The notes: generated by a model not told the origin, from the sequence alone. DNA of 23,860 nt from an uncultured Oscillospiraceae bacterium (GCA_934630495.1 CAKTVW010000035.1:1-23860), one strand, 5' to 3'. Positions 7,036 to 14,983 are shown, numbered from the stretch's first letter. Numbers and translations: made by a program.

Positions 7036-7308
7036 ATGAGCTACAAATTTTTCCAGAATCGGGAATGCGAATACTTCCCCTGCCATAAATGCGCCGATTC
7101 GGAGCGCTTCAACTGTCTGTTCTGCTACTGCCCGCTCTACGCGCTCGGCGAACGCTGCGGCGGTGCATTCACCTACACCGCAGACGGCATCAAGGACTGC
7201 TCGGCCTGCCTGTTTCCGCACCGTCCGGAGAACTACGACTGCATTTGCGCGCGCTTCTGCGAGATCGCGGAGCTTTGCCGAAAAAAGGACGGCTGTGCCG
7301 AGCCTTGA
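7036..7308 (+). CDS. Cysteine-rich small domain protein
   Basis: This 90-residue protein has 14 cysteines, including the opening 'YKFFQNRECEYFPCHK' that marks the cysteine-rich small domain family. Cysteines fall at 11, 16, 19, 27, 30, 32, 41, 55, 58, 69, 71, 75, 81 and 87, including CxxC, CxC and CxxxC pairs. It very likely binds metal (zinc or an iron-sulfur cluster), but the role is unknown; relatives occur beside cobalamin or other unrelated genes. It has an AAAGGAG site and sits ten bases after psd, so it is co-transcribed with it. No clear terminator follows before the folate promoter. Confidence 0.85.
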   Translation: MSYKFFQNRECEYFPCHKCADSERFNCLFCYCPLYALGERCGGAFTYTADGIKDCSACLFPHRPENYDCICARFCEIAELCRKKDGCAEP

Positions 7309-7347
7309 CGGCATACGTCGCTCTGCGCAAATTTTTTGAAAAAAAGC

Positions 7348-7375
7348 TTGCATTTTGCAAATTATTCGCTACAAT
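7348..7375 (+). promoter_or_regulatory. Promoter upstream of the THF riboswitch
   Basis: A -35 TTGCAT (7348-7353) and -10 TACAAT (7370-7375) are 16 bases apart. Transcription would start about 15-20 bases before the riboswitch aptamer. Confidence 0.6.
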
Positions 7376-7397
7376 AATAGCGATAAACGATGCTGCA

Positions 7398-7490
7398 GGG
7401 AGTAGGAACAGTGCGTTAAGTACCGGTCGGATGGGAGGTTGCCGCCGGGCGAAGGTATCCTCGGATACCGCGATACTGTTACCGCAACCG
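7398..7490 (+). ncRNA. Tetrahydrofolate (THF) riboswitch
   Basis: The leader of the folate transporter gene matches the THF riboswitch. It has the GGAGTAG start, helix P2 AACAGT (7407-7412) with ACTGTT (7475-7480), and the conserved GCGTTAAGT (7413-7421). P3 is CCGG-t-CGG with CCGCCGG (7423-7448), enclosing the conserved loop ATGGGAGGTTG. After GCGAA comes P4, GGTATCC/GGATACC (7454-7469), and the closing GCGA and ACCGC follow. The outer helix P1 is not clear by eye. The class binds reduced folates and lowers expression of folate uptake and synthesis genes. The downstream genes (folate ECF S-component and FolC) fit exactly. Confidence 0.93.
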
Positions 7491-7500
7491 CCTAAGCACG

Positions 7501-7588
7501 ACCCCGCGTGTAAACGATCCTTTGCGTTTACGAAAGGGGTAGCATCGGAATATTGCAACCTCCTCCAAATTTTAAGGAGGATTTTTTT
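7501..7588 (+). promoter_or_regulatory. Expression platform of the THF riboswitch
   Basis: After the aptamer a two-part hairpin forms from ACCCC and GTAAACG pairing with CGTTTAC and GGGGT (7501-7540). Then TCCTCC (7561-7566) can pair with the ribosome site GGAGGA (7576-7581), which is directly followed by seven T and the ATG. This second hairpin could hide the ribosome site or act as a terminator; the T run fits both. The sign of control is inferred from the class, which usually represses on folate binding. Confidence 0.65.
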
Positions 7589-8173
7589 ATGTCCAGAAAC
7601 AAAACCGCTTTCCCTGTCCGGCGCATCGCGATCGACGCGGTGCTCATCGCAATGTACTTCGGTCTGTCCCTGCTTTCGGTGGAGGTCGGAGGCATCAAGC
7701 TCACCTTTGCCTCGCTGCCGACGCTGATCTGCGCCATGCTGTTCGGGCCGGTCGATGGCTTCCTTGTCGGCTTCCTCGGCGCGTTTATGGAGCAGATGAT
7801 CCGCTACGGCTTCACGGCCACCACGCTGCTGTGGGTGCTGCCGCCAGCCATTCGCGGTCTGTTCGTCGGCGTGTGCGCTCTGCTGCTGAAAAAGCACATG
7901 TCCGTGGAAACGATCCTTTCCACCAAGCGTCCGTATACCTATTTCGCCGTGACCCTCGTTTCCGGTGTGCTTGTTTCTACGCTCAACACGCTGGTGTACT
8001 ACATCGACGCGAAGCTGTACCATTACTATGAATATCATCTGATCTTCGGAATGTTCTGGATCCGTATTGCTTCGGGCCTGCTTTCGACGATGCTGATGGC
8101 GATCGTTGCGCTGCCGGTCGTCGCCGCGCTGCAAAAGGCGAATTTTATTCCAAGTAAGAAGGCAATTTTATGA
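7589..8173 (+). CDS. folT: ECF transporter S-component, folate family
   Basis: This 194-residue membrane protein is the substrate-binding S-component of an energy-coupling-factor vitamin transporter. It starts MSRNKTAFPVRRIAIDAVLI and continues with alternating hydrophobic helices (about six). The segment 'LTFASLPTLICAMLFGPVDGFLVGF' in short form shows the conserved small-residue pattern that packs against the EcfT subunit. Folate specificity is supported by the THF riboswitch in its leader and by FolC downstream, overlapped by four bases. The shared EcfA/EcfA'/EcfT module is not in the window and must be elsewhere. The start at 7589 follows GGAGG with a T spacer; an upstream ATG at 7553 would put the riboswitch platform inside the gene and is rejected. 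Confidence 0.9.
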   Translation: MSRNKTAFPVRRIAIDAVLIAMYFGLSLLSVEVGGIKLTFASLPTLICAMLFGPVDGFLVGFLGAFMEQMIRYGFTATTLLWVLPPAIRGLFVGVCALLLKKHMSVETILSTKRPYTYFAVTLVSGVLVSTLNTLVYYIDAKLYHYYEYHLIFGMFWIRIASGLLSTMLMAIVALPVVAALQKANFIPSKKAIL

Positions 8174-9441
8174 ATGTCAAGGAAGCACTCGATTACATTC
8201 ACTCCGTGAGCTGGAAAGGTTCGATCCCCGGACTTTCGCGGACGCGTGAGCTTTTGAAGCGTCTCGGAGATCCGCAGGATACCCTGAAATTCGTCCACAT
8301 TGCGGGCACGAACGGAAAAGGCTCTACGGCCGCAATGCTGGATTCCGTTTTCCGCGCGGCGGGCTACCGTTCCGGACTGTACACCTCGCCGTACATCACC
8401 TGCTTTAACGAGCGGATGCAGGTCGACGGAGAAATGATCTCCGACGACGAGCTTGGCGAGATTACGGAGCTGGTCAAGCCCCATGCGGAGGCCATGCAGG
8501 ATCATCCCACGGAATTTGAGCTGGTCACCGCCATCGCCATGGTGTATTTTGCCCGGCACGCATGCGATATCGTCGTGCTGGAGGTCGGGCTGGGCGGCGA
8601 GCTGGATTCCACGAACGTTATCCGCACGCCCGAGGTTGCCGTGATCTGCAACATCGGTTACGATCACACCGAGGTCCTCGGCGATACGCTCGAAAAGATC
8701 GCTTCGGCCAAGGCCGGTATCATCAAGGGCGGCGACGCCGTGATCTATCGCGGGACGCCCGGCGTGGAGCAGGTTTTTACCGACCGCTGCGCCGCGACCG
8801 GAACGCGCCTGCACCGCGCGGACTTTGACAGTCTGCATCTGATCCGTCACAGCTTTGAGGGGCAGGTTTTCGACTGCGGCCGCCGCAGAGAGCTGGAGCT
8901 CCCGCTGCTGGGTGCGCATCAGCTCAAAAACGCCGCCGTCGTGCTGTCCGCCGTAGATGCGCTGACCGCGAAGGGCTGGCAGATCTCCGAAGAGCAGCTC
9001 CGCAGCGGTCTGAAAAACGTCACTTGGCCCGGCCGCTTTGAGCTTCTGCGGAAGGACCCGATCTTCTTCGTGGACGGCGGGCACAACCCGCAGTGCATGG
9101 AGGCGCTGGTCCGAAACATCCGCGATTATCTGCCCGGCATTCCGCTGACCGCGCTGACCGGCGTCATGGCTGACAAGGATTATCAGGACATGTACAGCCT
9201 GACCGCGCCGTATGTCACGCGCTTTGTCACCGTGACGCCCGACAATCCCCGCGCGCTTCCCGCGCAGGAGCTTGCCAAGCAGCTTGCCTCCTTCGGAAAG
9301 CCCGTCACCGCCTGTCAGAGCGTCCGCGAGGGCGTAAAGGCCGCCCTCTCTCAGACCGCTCCGGGAGAAGCGGTGCTTGCCTTCGGAAGCCTGTATATGG
9401 TCGGCGAGATCCGCGCCGCCGCGCGGGAGCACACGGACTGA
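8170..9441 (+). CDS. folC: Folylpolyglutamate synthase / dihydrofolate synthase family
   Basis: FolC adds glutamates to folates (and in many bacteria makes dihydrofolate), trapping the imported vitamin in the cell. The 423-residue length is normal. The ATP P-loop is HIAGTNGKGST at residues 43-53, followed by 'GLYTSPYITCFNERMQVDG' and the 'VLEVGLGGELDSTN' segment, all typical of the Mur-ligase-like FolC family. The C-terminal domain contains 'FFVDGGHNPQCMEAL'. The start overlaps the stop of the folate transporter gene (ATGA), so the pair is co-translated and both fall under the THF riboswitch. Whether it also has dihydrofolate synthase activity cannot be told from sequence. Confidence 0.95.
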   Translation: MNVKEALDYIHSVSWKGSIPGLSRTRELLKRLGDPQDTLKFVHIAGTNGKGSTAAMLDSVFRAAGYRSGLYTSPYITCFNERMQVDGEMISDDELGEITELVKPHAEAMQDHPTEFELVTAIAMVYFARHACDIVVLEVGLGGELDSTNVIRTPEVAVICNIGYDHTEVLGDTLEKIASAKAGIIKGGDAVIYRGTPGVEQVFTDRCAATGTRLHRADFDSLHLIRHSFEGQVFDCGRRRELELPLLGAHQLKNAAVVLSAVDALTAKGWQISEEQLRSGLKNVTWPGRFELLRKDPIFFVDGGHNPQCMEALVRNIRDYLPGIPLTALTGVMADKDYQDMYSLTAPYVTRFVTVTPDNPRALPAQELAKQLASFGKPVTACQSVREGVKAALSQTAPGEAVLAFGSLYMVGEIRAAAREHTD

Positions 9442-9491
9442 GCCGTTTTTTGCAAAAAGGTGCGCTTTTTCTCCGTTTTTCCCGGCAGCGC

Positions 9492-9520
9492 TTGAAATGG
9501 GCCGAATTTCGTGCTATACT
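9492..9520 (+). promoter_or_regulatory. Promoter of the PPi-phosphofructokinase gene
   Basis: A -35 TTGAAA (9492-9497) and -10 TATACT (9515-9520) are 17 bases apart with an extended -10 (TGC). The leader of about 65 bases includes CGGCA-tt-TGCCG, a small hairpin near 9531-9542. CAGGAGG precedes the start. Confidence 0.8.
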
Positions 9521-9588
9521 GTAGGCGTTATCGGCATTTGCCGGATCAAATCGTAATTTTTCGTGGTTAATCCAGGAGGTAATTATTT

Positions 9589-10836
9589 ATGGCTAAGCAA
9601 ACCGCTCCGTTGGTCGGAGCTGCTGTTATCGGTCAATCCGGCGGTCCTTCCGCCGTTATCAACGCCAGTGCCTACGGCGTCATCAAGACGGCCCTAGAGA
9701 GCGAGTGCATTACCAAGGTCTACGGCGCATACCACGGCATTCTCGGTGTCCTGAACGATCAACTGATGATCATGGACGAGGAAGACCCCAAGGAGCTGGA
9801 GCTGCTGCTGCACACCCCCTCCTCCGCGCTCGGCTCCTGCCGCTACAAGATCGCCGCACCGGAAGAGGATGACACCGACTACAAACGCATCCTTGAGATT
9901 TTCAAGAAATACAACATTCGCTACTTCTTCTACAACGGCGGCAACGACTCCATGGACACCTGCAACAAAATCAACCGCTACATGAAGAAGGCCGGCTACG
10001 CCTGCCGCGTTTTCGGCGTTCCGAAGACCATCGACAACGATCTGTACGGAACGGATCACTGCCCGGGCTTTGCCTCCGCAGCGAAGTACATCGCCACCTC
10101 GATCATGGAAGTCTCCCGCGACAGCAAGGTATATGACAAGGGCATGGTCACCATCGTCGAATGCATGGGCCGCCATGCGGGCTGGCTCACCGCCGCCTCT
10201 GTCCTTGCCGCAGAAAAGGGTGAAGGCCCCGATCTGATCTATCTGCCCGAGGTCGACTTTGACATGCCGCAGTTCCTCGACGATGTCGCGCGCGTCTACG
10301 AGAACACCGGCAGATGCTTCGTCGCCGTTTCCGAGGGCATCCACTACAGCGACGGCTCCTTTGTCTCCGAGGCAAAGACCTCCGGCACCGACGGCTTCGG
10401 CCACGCGCAGCTCGGCGGTCTTGCCGCCAGACTCGCCTCCGTCGTCAAAGCTGCCACGGGCGCAAAGGTCCGCCCGATCGAGCTGTCCCTGCTGCAGCGC
10501 TGCGCCGCGCACTGCGCCTCTCAGACGGACATCGACGAGGCGTTTAACGCCGGTAAGTTCGCCGTCGAATCCGCTCTCGCGGGCCAAAGCGGCAAGATGG
10601 TCTGCTTCCGTTGCGACCGCAAGCACGGCTACAGCTGCCGCTGCGATCTGATCGATCTGGACAAGGTCGCCAACTATGAAAAGAAGCTCCCGCTCGACTG
10701 GATCACCACCGACAACGCCTACGTCAACGAGAAATTCGTTGCGTATTGCGAGCCGCTGCTCGAGGGCGAGCCTGTCGTACCGCACGAGAACGGCCTGCCC
10801 CGCTTCGCAAAGCTCAAGCGCGTATTTGAAAAATAA
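9589..10836 (+). CDS. pfp: Pyrophosphate-dependent 6-phosphofructokinase
   Basis: The enzyme phosphorylates fructose 6-phosphate reversibly with pyrophosphate in place of ATP. The 415-residue protein carries 'IGQSGGPSAVINA' near the N-terminus, GGND at residues 117-120 and PKTIDND at 145-151. An Asp in the GGxDS position and a Lys in PKTIDND (where ATP enzymes have PGTIDND) are the marks of PPi use. 'GRHAGWLTAAS' (family MGRxxG) also fits. It stands alone between a strong promoter and a near-perfect terminator. PPi-PFK saves ATP in anaerobic glycolysis and is common in Clostridia. Specificity is inferred from the two residues, not measured. Confidence 0.95.
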   Translation: MAKQTAPLVGAAVIGQSGGPSAVINASAYGVIKTALESECITKVYGAYHGILGVLNDQLMIMDEEDPKELELLLHTPSSALGSCRYKIAAPEEDDTDYKRILEIFKKYNIRYFFYNGGNDSMDTCNKINRYMKKAGYACRVFGVPKTIDNDLYGTDHCPGFASAAKYIATSIMEVSRDSKVYDKGMVTIVECMGRHAGWLTAASVLAAEKGEGPDLIYLPEVDFDMPQFLDDVARVYENTGRCFVAVSEGIHYSDGSFVSEAKTSGTDGFGHAQLGGLAARLASVVKAATGAKVRPIELSLLQRCAAHCASQTDIDEAFNAGKFAVESALAGQSGKMVCFRCDRKHGYSCRCDLIDLDKVANYEKKLPLDWITTDNAYVNEKFVAYCEPLLEGEPVVPHENGLPRFAKLKRVFEK

Positions 10837-10843
10837 AAATAAG

Positions 10844-10885
10844 TTCGGGGTTCGGACGCATCGCCGTCCGAACCCCGAATTTTTT
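10844..10885 (+). terminator. Terminator of pfp
   Basis: A perfect 15-bp stem (10844-10858 with 10865-10879) with a 6-base loop is followed by six T. It is among the strongest terminators in the window. Confidence 0.96.
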
Positions 10886-10913
10886 GTATCATGTTCAACC
10901 GTCCCGCAAAAGC

Positions 10914-10954
10914 AGCCGTTCCCGGCCGAAGCAAAGCTTCGCCCGGGAACGGCT
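10914..10954 (-). terminator. Hairpin terminator of arcC
   Basis: A long hairpin with AGCCGTTCCCGG at 10914-10925 and CCGGGAACGGCT at 10943-10954; an inner stem CGAAGC/GCTTCG closes on a 3-base loop. It lies 20 bases past the arcC stop. The minus-strand T run is short (TTTT), so the function is probable rather than certain. Confidence 0.75.
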
Positions 10955-10973
10955 TTCAAATTACAACCTGCGA

Positions 10974-11900
10974 TCAAAGATGCACAACGGTGCCGGACTC
11001 GCCCTTAACGGCGGCGCCGGCATTTTCCAGCGAAGCAATGATAGCGTTGCCGCCGGTCTTTGCGAAGCTGATCGCCGCCTTGACCTTCGGGAGCATGGAG
11101 CCGGGCGCAAAGTGGCCTTCGCCGCAGTACTTCTCGGCTTCCTCGACGCTCATCTCGTCCAAGCTCTTCTGATCGGGCTTGCCCCAGTTGATACAGACGC
11201 GATCCACGGCGGTCAGGATGACCAGCGCGTCGGCATGGACCAGCTCGGCGAGCTTCGCGGAGGCAAAGTCCTTATCGATCACGGCGGGGACGCCGTAGAG
11301 CTTGCCGTCCTTGCGGACAACGGGGATGCCGCCGCCGCCGACGGTAATAACGACGTTGCCGGCCTCAATCAGCGTGCGGACCATGTTCTTCTCAATGACG
11401 TCGACGGGCTTCGGCGAAGGAACGACCTGACGGTAGCCGCGGCCGGCGTCCTCGACCATGGTATAGCCCTTTTCCGCGGCGATGCGGTCGGCGGTCTCCT
11501 TGTCGTAGAACGCGCCGATGGGCTTGGTGGGATTCTGGAAAGCGGGGTCGTTCTCGTCAACGAGGACCTGCGTCACGACGGTCGCGACATCCTTGCTCAT
11601 GCCGCGCGCAGCAAGCTCGTTGCCGATCGCATTCTGCAGATGGTAGCCGATATAGCCCTGGCTCATGGCGCCGCACTCGGGGAAGGGCATGTCGGACTTG
11701 ATGGCCTTAGCCTCGGCGGCGGTGGCCATGCCGAGATTGATCATGCCGACCTGCGGGCCGTTGCCATGGGCGATAACGACCTCGTTGCCCTGCGCAATCA
11801 GATCAACGATGGGCTTCGCGGTTTCGGTGACGAGCTTGAGCTGCTCGTAAGGCGTGTTGCCAAGGGCGTTGCCGCCGAGGGCAATAACGATTCTGGACAT
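10974..11900 (-). CDS. arcC: Carbamate kinase
   Basis: Carbamate kinase makes ATP from carbamoyl phosphate and ADP, releasing ammonia and CO2. The 308-residue protein has the amino-acid-kinase fold with IALGGNALG at residues 6-14 and 'IAHGNGPQVG' at 43-52, and 'TVGGGGIPVV' further on, matching ArcC. The start has GAGG nine bases upstream. It lies apart from ygeY-ygeW (a terminator and a repeat lie between) but on the same strand, and is most likely the energy-yielding last step for the carbamoyl phosphate made by the neighbouring carbamoyltransferase. No arginine deiminase gene is present, which argues against a plain arginine pathway here. Confidence 0.95.
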   Translation of the reverse strand: MSRIVIALGGNALGNTPYEQLKLVTETAKPIVDLIAQGNEVVIAHGNGPQVGMINLGMATAAEAKAIKSDMPFPECGAMSQGYIGYHLQNAIGNELAARGMSKDVATVVTQVLVDENDPAFQNPTKPIGAFYDKETADRIAAEKGYTMVEDAGRGYRQVVPSPKPVDVIEKNMVRTLIEAGNVVITVGGGGIPVVRKDGKLYGVPAVIDKDFASAKLAELVHADALVILTAVDRVCINWGKPDQKSLDEMSVEEAEKYCGEGHFAPGSMLPKVKAAISFAKTGGNAIIASLENAGAAVKGESGTVVHL

Positions 11901-11954
11901 GGTAATTACCTCATTTCAAATTGATTTCTGCGCAACCCCACGGCTTACGAAATT

Positions 11955-11983
11955 GTTATCATTCTCTGATAGGCTTCGGTAAA
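11955..11983 (-). promoter_or_regulatory. Possible promoter of arcC with inverted repeat
   Basis: On the minus strand, -35 TTTACC (11978-11983) and -10 GATAAC (11955-11960) are 17 bases apart. The palindrome TATCA-gagaa-TGATA (11957-11971) overlaps the -10 and spacer, where a repressor would act. Both boxes match only four of six bases. Confidence 0.4.
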
Positions 11984-12000
11984 TTCGAAACTGCCTGCAC

Positions 12001-12100
12001 GAGATTGCCACGTCGCTTCGCTCCGACCGGCAAGCGGAGTGCCCGCATCCGTAAGGCGGCAGAACCGCCAACGGCTGCGACATCGCAATGACATGTGGGG
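12001..12100. repeat. Candidate intergenic palindromic repeat (MITE/REP-like)
   Basis: The segment begins GAGATTGCCACGTCGCTTCG and ends near CATCGCAATGACATGTGG. The reverse complement of its right end (CATTGCGATGTCGC) matches its left end (GATTGCCACGTCGC) in most positions, so these are imperfect terminal inverted repeats. The edges resemble a dispersed repeat seen between genes in many bacteria; the middle (12025-12080) looks like an insert and contains GGCGG-cagaa-CCGCC. It has no transposase and lies in the 340-base gap between arcC and ygeW. Copy number is unknown from one window. Confidence 0.55.
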
Positions 12101-12156
12101 CAGCTTTTATGACGCGCTTTACACAAGGAAGCCTTGGGGTGCGCACTATGATAATA

Positions 12157-12189
12157 AAAGGAACGGGCGGGGGCGTCTGACCCCCGCCC
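12157..12189 (-). terminator. Terminator of the ygeY-ygeW operon
   Basis: GGGCGGGGG (12165-12173) and CCCCCGCCC (12181-12189) form a perfect 9-bp stem with a 7-base loop. On the minus strand it is followed by GTTCCTTTTATT. It lies about 50 bases after the ygeW stop. Confidence 0.85.
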
Positions 12190-12240
12190 AGTGTTTGCTG
12201 AACTCTGAATTTGCAAGCGTCGCGGGAAGCTCTGAAGGAA

Positions 12241-13434
12241 TCAGAACATCTTGCGCTTGTTATCCGCTGCGTCGAGCGCCATCAAGGTGCCGACGGGATC
12301 CTTCACCTGAGACATGAAGATCATTGCGGCAATGATGTACGGCTTGTAGGAAGCCTGCTTGTAGAGGGGAACAAGATAACGGTCGAAAACGGAGTTGTCG
12401 ACTTCGCCCTCTTTGCAGCTCAGACCGGTGATATCGGCGGGCAGGCAGTGCAGATACAGCGCCTTGCCGTCCTTCGTGAGCTTCATCATCTCTTCGGTGC
12501 AGGCCCAGTCCTTATGCTCGGCGTTCTGCGCGAGGAGCTGCTTCTCCAGCTCGTCGATGCCCTTCTGGTCGCCGTTGACATACAGCTCGGAGCGCTTTTC
12601 CATGGCCTTGAACGGTGCCCAGGACTTCGGATAAACGATGTCGGCATCCTTGAAGGCTTCCTTCATATCGTTGGTCTTGTGGAACTTGGAGCCGTACTTC
12701 TCGCAGTTCTTGCGGGCGATCTCTTCGACCTCGGGGAATACATCGTAGCCCTCCGGATGGGCCAGCGTGACGTCCATGCCGAAGCGGGTGAACAGGCCGA
12801 TAACGCCCTGCGGGACGGACAGCGGCTTGCCGTAGGAGGGGGAGTAGGCCCAAGTCATGGCAACCTTCTTGCCCTTCAGATTCTCAACGCCGCCGAAGTA
12901 GTGGATAACATGGAGCATATCGGCCATGCACTGGGTCGGATGGTCAACATCGCACTGCAGGTTGACGAGCGTGGGTCTCTGCTCCAGAATGCCGTCACGG
13001 TAGCCTTCTTCCAGAGCGTCCATGAAGGTCTTCTGATACTCGTGGCCCTGATGGATGTACATATCGTCACGGATGCCGATCACGTCGGCCATGAAGGAGA
13101 CCATGTTCGCAGTCTCGCGGACGGTCTCGCCGTGTGCGATCTGGGACTTCTTCTCGTCGAGGACCTGCTCCTCAAGACCGAGGAGGTTGCAGGCAGAGGC
13201 GAAGGAGAAGCGGGTACGGGTGGAGTTATCGCGGAAGAGGGAGATGCCCAGTCCGGAGTTGAAGATCTTCGTGGACTTGTTGCGCTCGCGCAGGTCGCGG
13301 AGGGCGTCGGCGACGGTGAAGATCGCGTCGATCTCGTCGTCGGTCTTGTCCCAAGTCCAGTAGAAGTCGTTCTTGTACATGTTGTTGATATGCAGGGTCT
13401 CAAGATGTCTTGCAAGCTCTACAGTTTTGCTCAT
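12241..13434 (-). CDS. ygeW: Knotted carbamoyltransferase YgeW
   Basis: YgeW is a transcarbamylase relative with a knotted fold; its natural substrate is not firmly known. The 397-residue length equals the family norm (about 396), longer than ornithine carbamoyltransferase. The carbamoyl-phosphate motif STRT lies at residues 71-74 (in 'FRDNSTRTRFSF'), with 'DHPTQCMADMLHV' and 'LYLHCLPADITG' further on. The family is a marker of purine/urate degradation clusters that often include selenium-dependent hydroxylases. The start has CGGAGG; the gene follows ygeY by 22 bases. With arcC nearby, it probably works in the phosphorolytic direction, freeing carbamoyl phosphate for ATP; this is inference. 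Confidence 0.95.
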   Translation of the reverse strand: MSKTVELARHLETLHINNMYKNDFYWTWDKTDDEIDAIFTVADALRDLRERNKSTKIFNSGLGISLFRDNSTRTRFSFASACNLLGLEEQVLDEKKSQIAHGETVRETANMVSFMADVIGIRDDMYIHQGHEYQKTFMDALEEGYRDGILEQRPTLVNLQCDVDHPTQCMADMLHVIHYFGGVENLKGKKVAMTWAYSPSYGKPLSVPQGVIGLFTRFGMDVTLAHPEGYDVFPEVEEIARKNCEKYGSKFHKTNDMKEAFKDADIVYPKSWAPFKAMEKRSELYVNGDQKGIDELEKQLLAQNAEHKDWACTEEMMKLTKDGKALYLHCLPADITGLSCKEGEVDNSVFDRYLVPLYKQASYKPYIIAAMIFMSQVKDPVGTLMALDAADNKRKMF

Positions 13435-13456
13435 GGTATTTTCCTCCGTTTATCTC

Positions 13457-14851
13457 TTATTTAATATCGTTGCCGGTGAGTTCCTGACGGAATTCTGCCT
13501 CGGTGATCTTGTTTTCGGGCTTGTACAGGCCGGGAACGGCTGCGTACAGAGCGGCACAGACGACCAGATCCTGTTTCCAGGTGATCTCGTTCGGCGCGTG
13601 AGCCTGGGACTCGGCACCGGGGCCGAAGCCGACGCACGGGATGCCGTAGCGGCCCTGAATGGAAACGCCGTTGGTGGAGAAGGTCCACTTGTCGGTCAGC
13701 GGACGGCCTTCGCGCTTTTCCTTTGCGGTGTCGTCGGCATAGAGGCGCTTTTCGCCCCACAGAGCATGGTGCGCATCGACAAGAGCCTGAACGTGAGCGG
13801 CGGATTCCTTATTGATCCAAGTCGGGAAGAAGCATTCGGTCTCGTAGACATGGCCGGTCCATGCGGGACGGTCATACATATACATGGAAACCTTGACGTC
13901 CTTGGCATATTTCTTGCAGGCGGGCAGATCCTCGATCTCCTTCAGGCAGGAGAGGTAGGTCTCGCCGGCAGTCATGCGGCGGTCGATGGAGATGGAGCAG
14001 GAGTCGGCAACGGCGCAGCGGGACGGCGAGGTGTAGAAGATCTGCGACGTGGTGCAGGTGCCGCGGCCGAGGAAGCGCGCGTCTTCGTAATGCTCGGGGT
14101 TGTACTTCGGGTCGAGCATCTTGACCAGACCCTTGATCTCGACGGAGTCGTCGGCGGGGTTCTCGTTGAGGTCGCGGACGTTCTCGATGACCTCGGCCAT
14201 CTTATGGATCGCGTTGTCGCCGCGCTCGGGAGCGGAGCCGTGGCAGGAAACGCCGTGCATGTCGACGCGGATCTCCATACGGCCTCTGTGACCGCGGTAG
14301 ATGCCGCCGTCGGTCGGCTCGGTGGAAATAACAAATTCGATCTTGCTGCGGGCGTCTTCGGGGCCGTTAAAGTATTCGTTGACGATGGACTGCCAGCACA
14401 TGCCGTCGCAGTCTTCTTCCTGAACGGAGCCGACGACCATGATCTTATAGCCCTCGGGGATCAGGCCCAGATCCTTCATGATCTTCGCGCCGTAGGTAGC
14501 GGAGGCCATGCCGCCCTCCTGATCGGAGCCGCCGCGGCCGTAGATGATCGTGTCGGTCTCGTAGCCCTTGTAGGGATCGGCTTCCCAGTTGTTGATATTG
14601 CCGATGCCGACGGTATCGATGTGAGAGTCAATGGCGATGATCTTGTCGCCGGTGCCCATCCAGCCGATGACGTTGCCGAGCTTGTCGAACTCGACCTTAT
14701 CATAACCGAGCTTGTTCATTTCTTCCGCGATGCGCTTAACAACGCCTTCTTCTTCGCAGCTCTCGCTGGGAATGGCGATCATGTCACGCAGGAAGCGGCT
14801 CATGTCCGCACGGTAGCCTTCCGCGGCCTTTTTGATTGCCTCAAAATCCAT
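13457..14851 (-). CDS. ygeY: YgeY family M20 metallohydrolase
   Basis: YgeY is an M20-family zinc amidohydrolase defined in selenium/purine metabolism gene clusters. The 464-residue protein shows the M20 metal ligands in order: H77-x-D79 ('IDSHIDTVG'), D110 ('GRGGSDQEGG'), the catalytic glutamate pair in 'VQEEDCDG' (E145-E146), an Asp/Glu in 'STEPTDG', and a C-terminal His in 'GAESQAHAPNE'. Such enzymes remove carbamoyl, acyl or amino-acid groups from amine nitrogens. In this context it may hydrolyse a ureido or N-carbamoyl intermediate of purine breakdown; the exact substrate is not known. The start has CGGAGGG. It heads the ygeY-ygeW operon and diverges from the YheO-type regulator. Confidence 0.94.
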   Translation of the reverse strand: MDFEAIKKAAEGYRADMSRFLRDMIAIPSESCEEEGVVKRIAEEMNKLGYDKVEFDKLGNVIGWMGTGDKIIAIDSHIDTVGIGNINNWEADPYKGYETDTIIYGRGGSDQEGGMASATYGAKIMKDLGLIPEGYKIMVVGSVQEEDCDGMCWQSIVNEYFNGPEDARSKIEFVISTEPTDGGIYRGHRGRMEIRVDMHGVSCHGSAPERGDNAIHKMAEVIENVRDLNENPADDSVEIKGLVKMLDPKYNPEHYEDARFLGRGTCTTSQIFYTSPSRCAVADSCSISIDRRMTAGETYLSCLKEIEDLPACKKYAKDVKVSMYMYDRPAWTGHVYETECFFPTWINKESAAHVQALVDAHHALWGEKRLYADDTAKEKREGRPLTDKWTFSTNGVSIQGRYGIPCVGFGPGAESQAHAPNEITWKQDLVVCAALYAAVPGLYKPENKITEAEFRQELTGNDIK

Positions 14852-14907
14852 GAAATTACCCTCCGTAAATTTCTATTCCTGACCGCATTCCCTGCGGTTA
14901 CAACTCT

Positions 14908-14935
14908 ATATTATCATATCTATTTCATAAGTCAA
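14908..14935 (-). promoter_or_regulatory. Promoter of ygeY-ygeW
   Basis: On the minus strand, -35 TTGACT (14930-14935) and -10 TAATAT (14908-14913) are 16 bases apart. Just inside the transcript lies ACCGCA-gggaa-TGCGGT (14882-14898), a possible hairpin or operator. Confidence 0.55.
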
Positions 14936-14937
14936 AC

Positions 14938-14983
14938 AAATTTTTGAAAAAACTAAAAAATTTTTTGAAAAAACTGAAAAAAC
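14938..14983. repeat. A-tract direct repeat between divergent operons
   Basis: The block TTTTTGAAAAAACT occurs twice with a period of exactly 21 bases (GAAAAAACT at 14946 and 14967), and a shorter GAAAAAAC begins at 14976. The spacing is two helical turns, so both copies face the same side. It lies between the ygeY and regulator promoters. It could be a binding site for the regulator or a bend that shapes both promoters. Confidence 0.6.

Noticed and set aside
9454..9470. AAAAAG-gtgcg-CTTTTT as a folC terminator
   Set aside because: The stem is only six bp and mostly A-T; it may help ending of transcription, but I would not call it a terminator with confidence.
11901..12240. Small proteins in the arcC-ygeW gap
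   Set aside because: The frames on both strands pass through the repeat and the terminator and have no ribosome sites.
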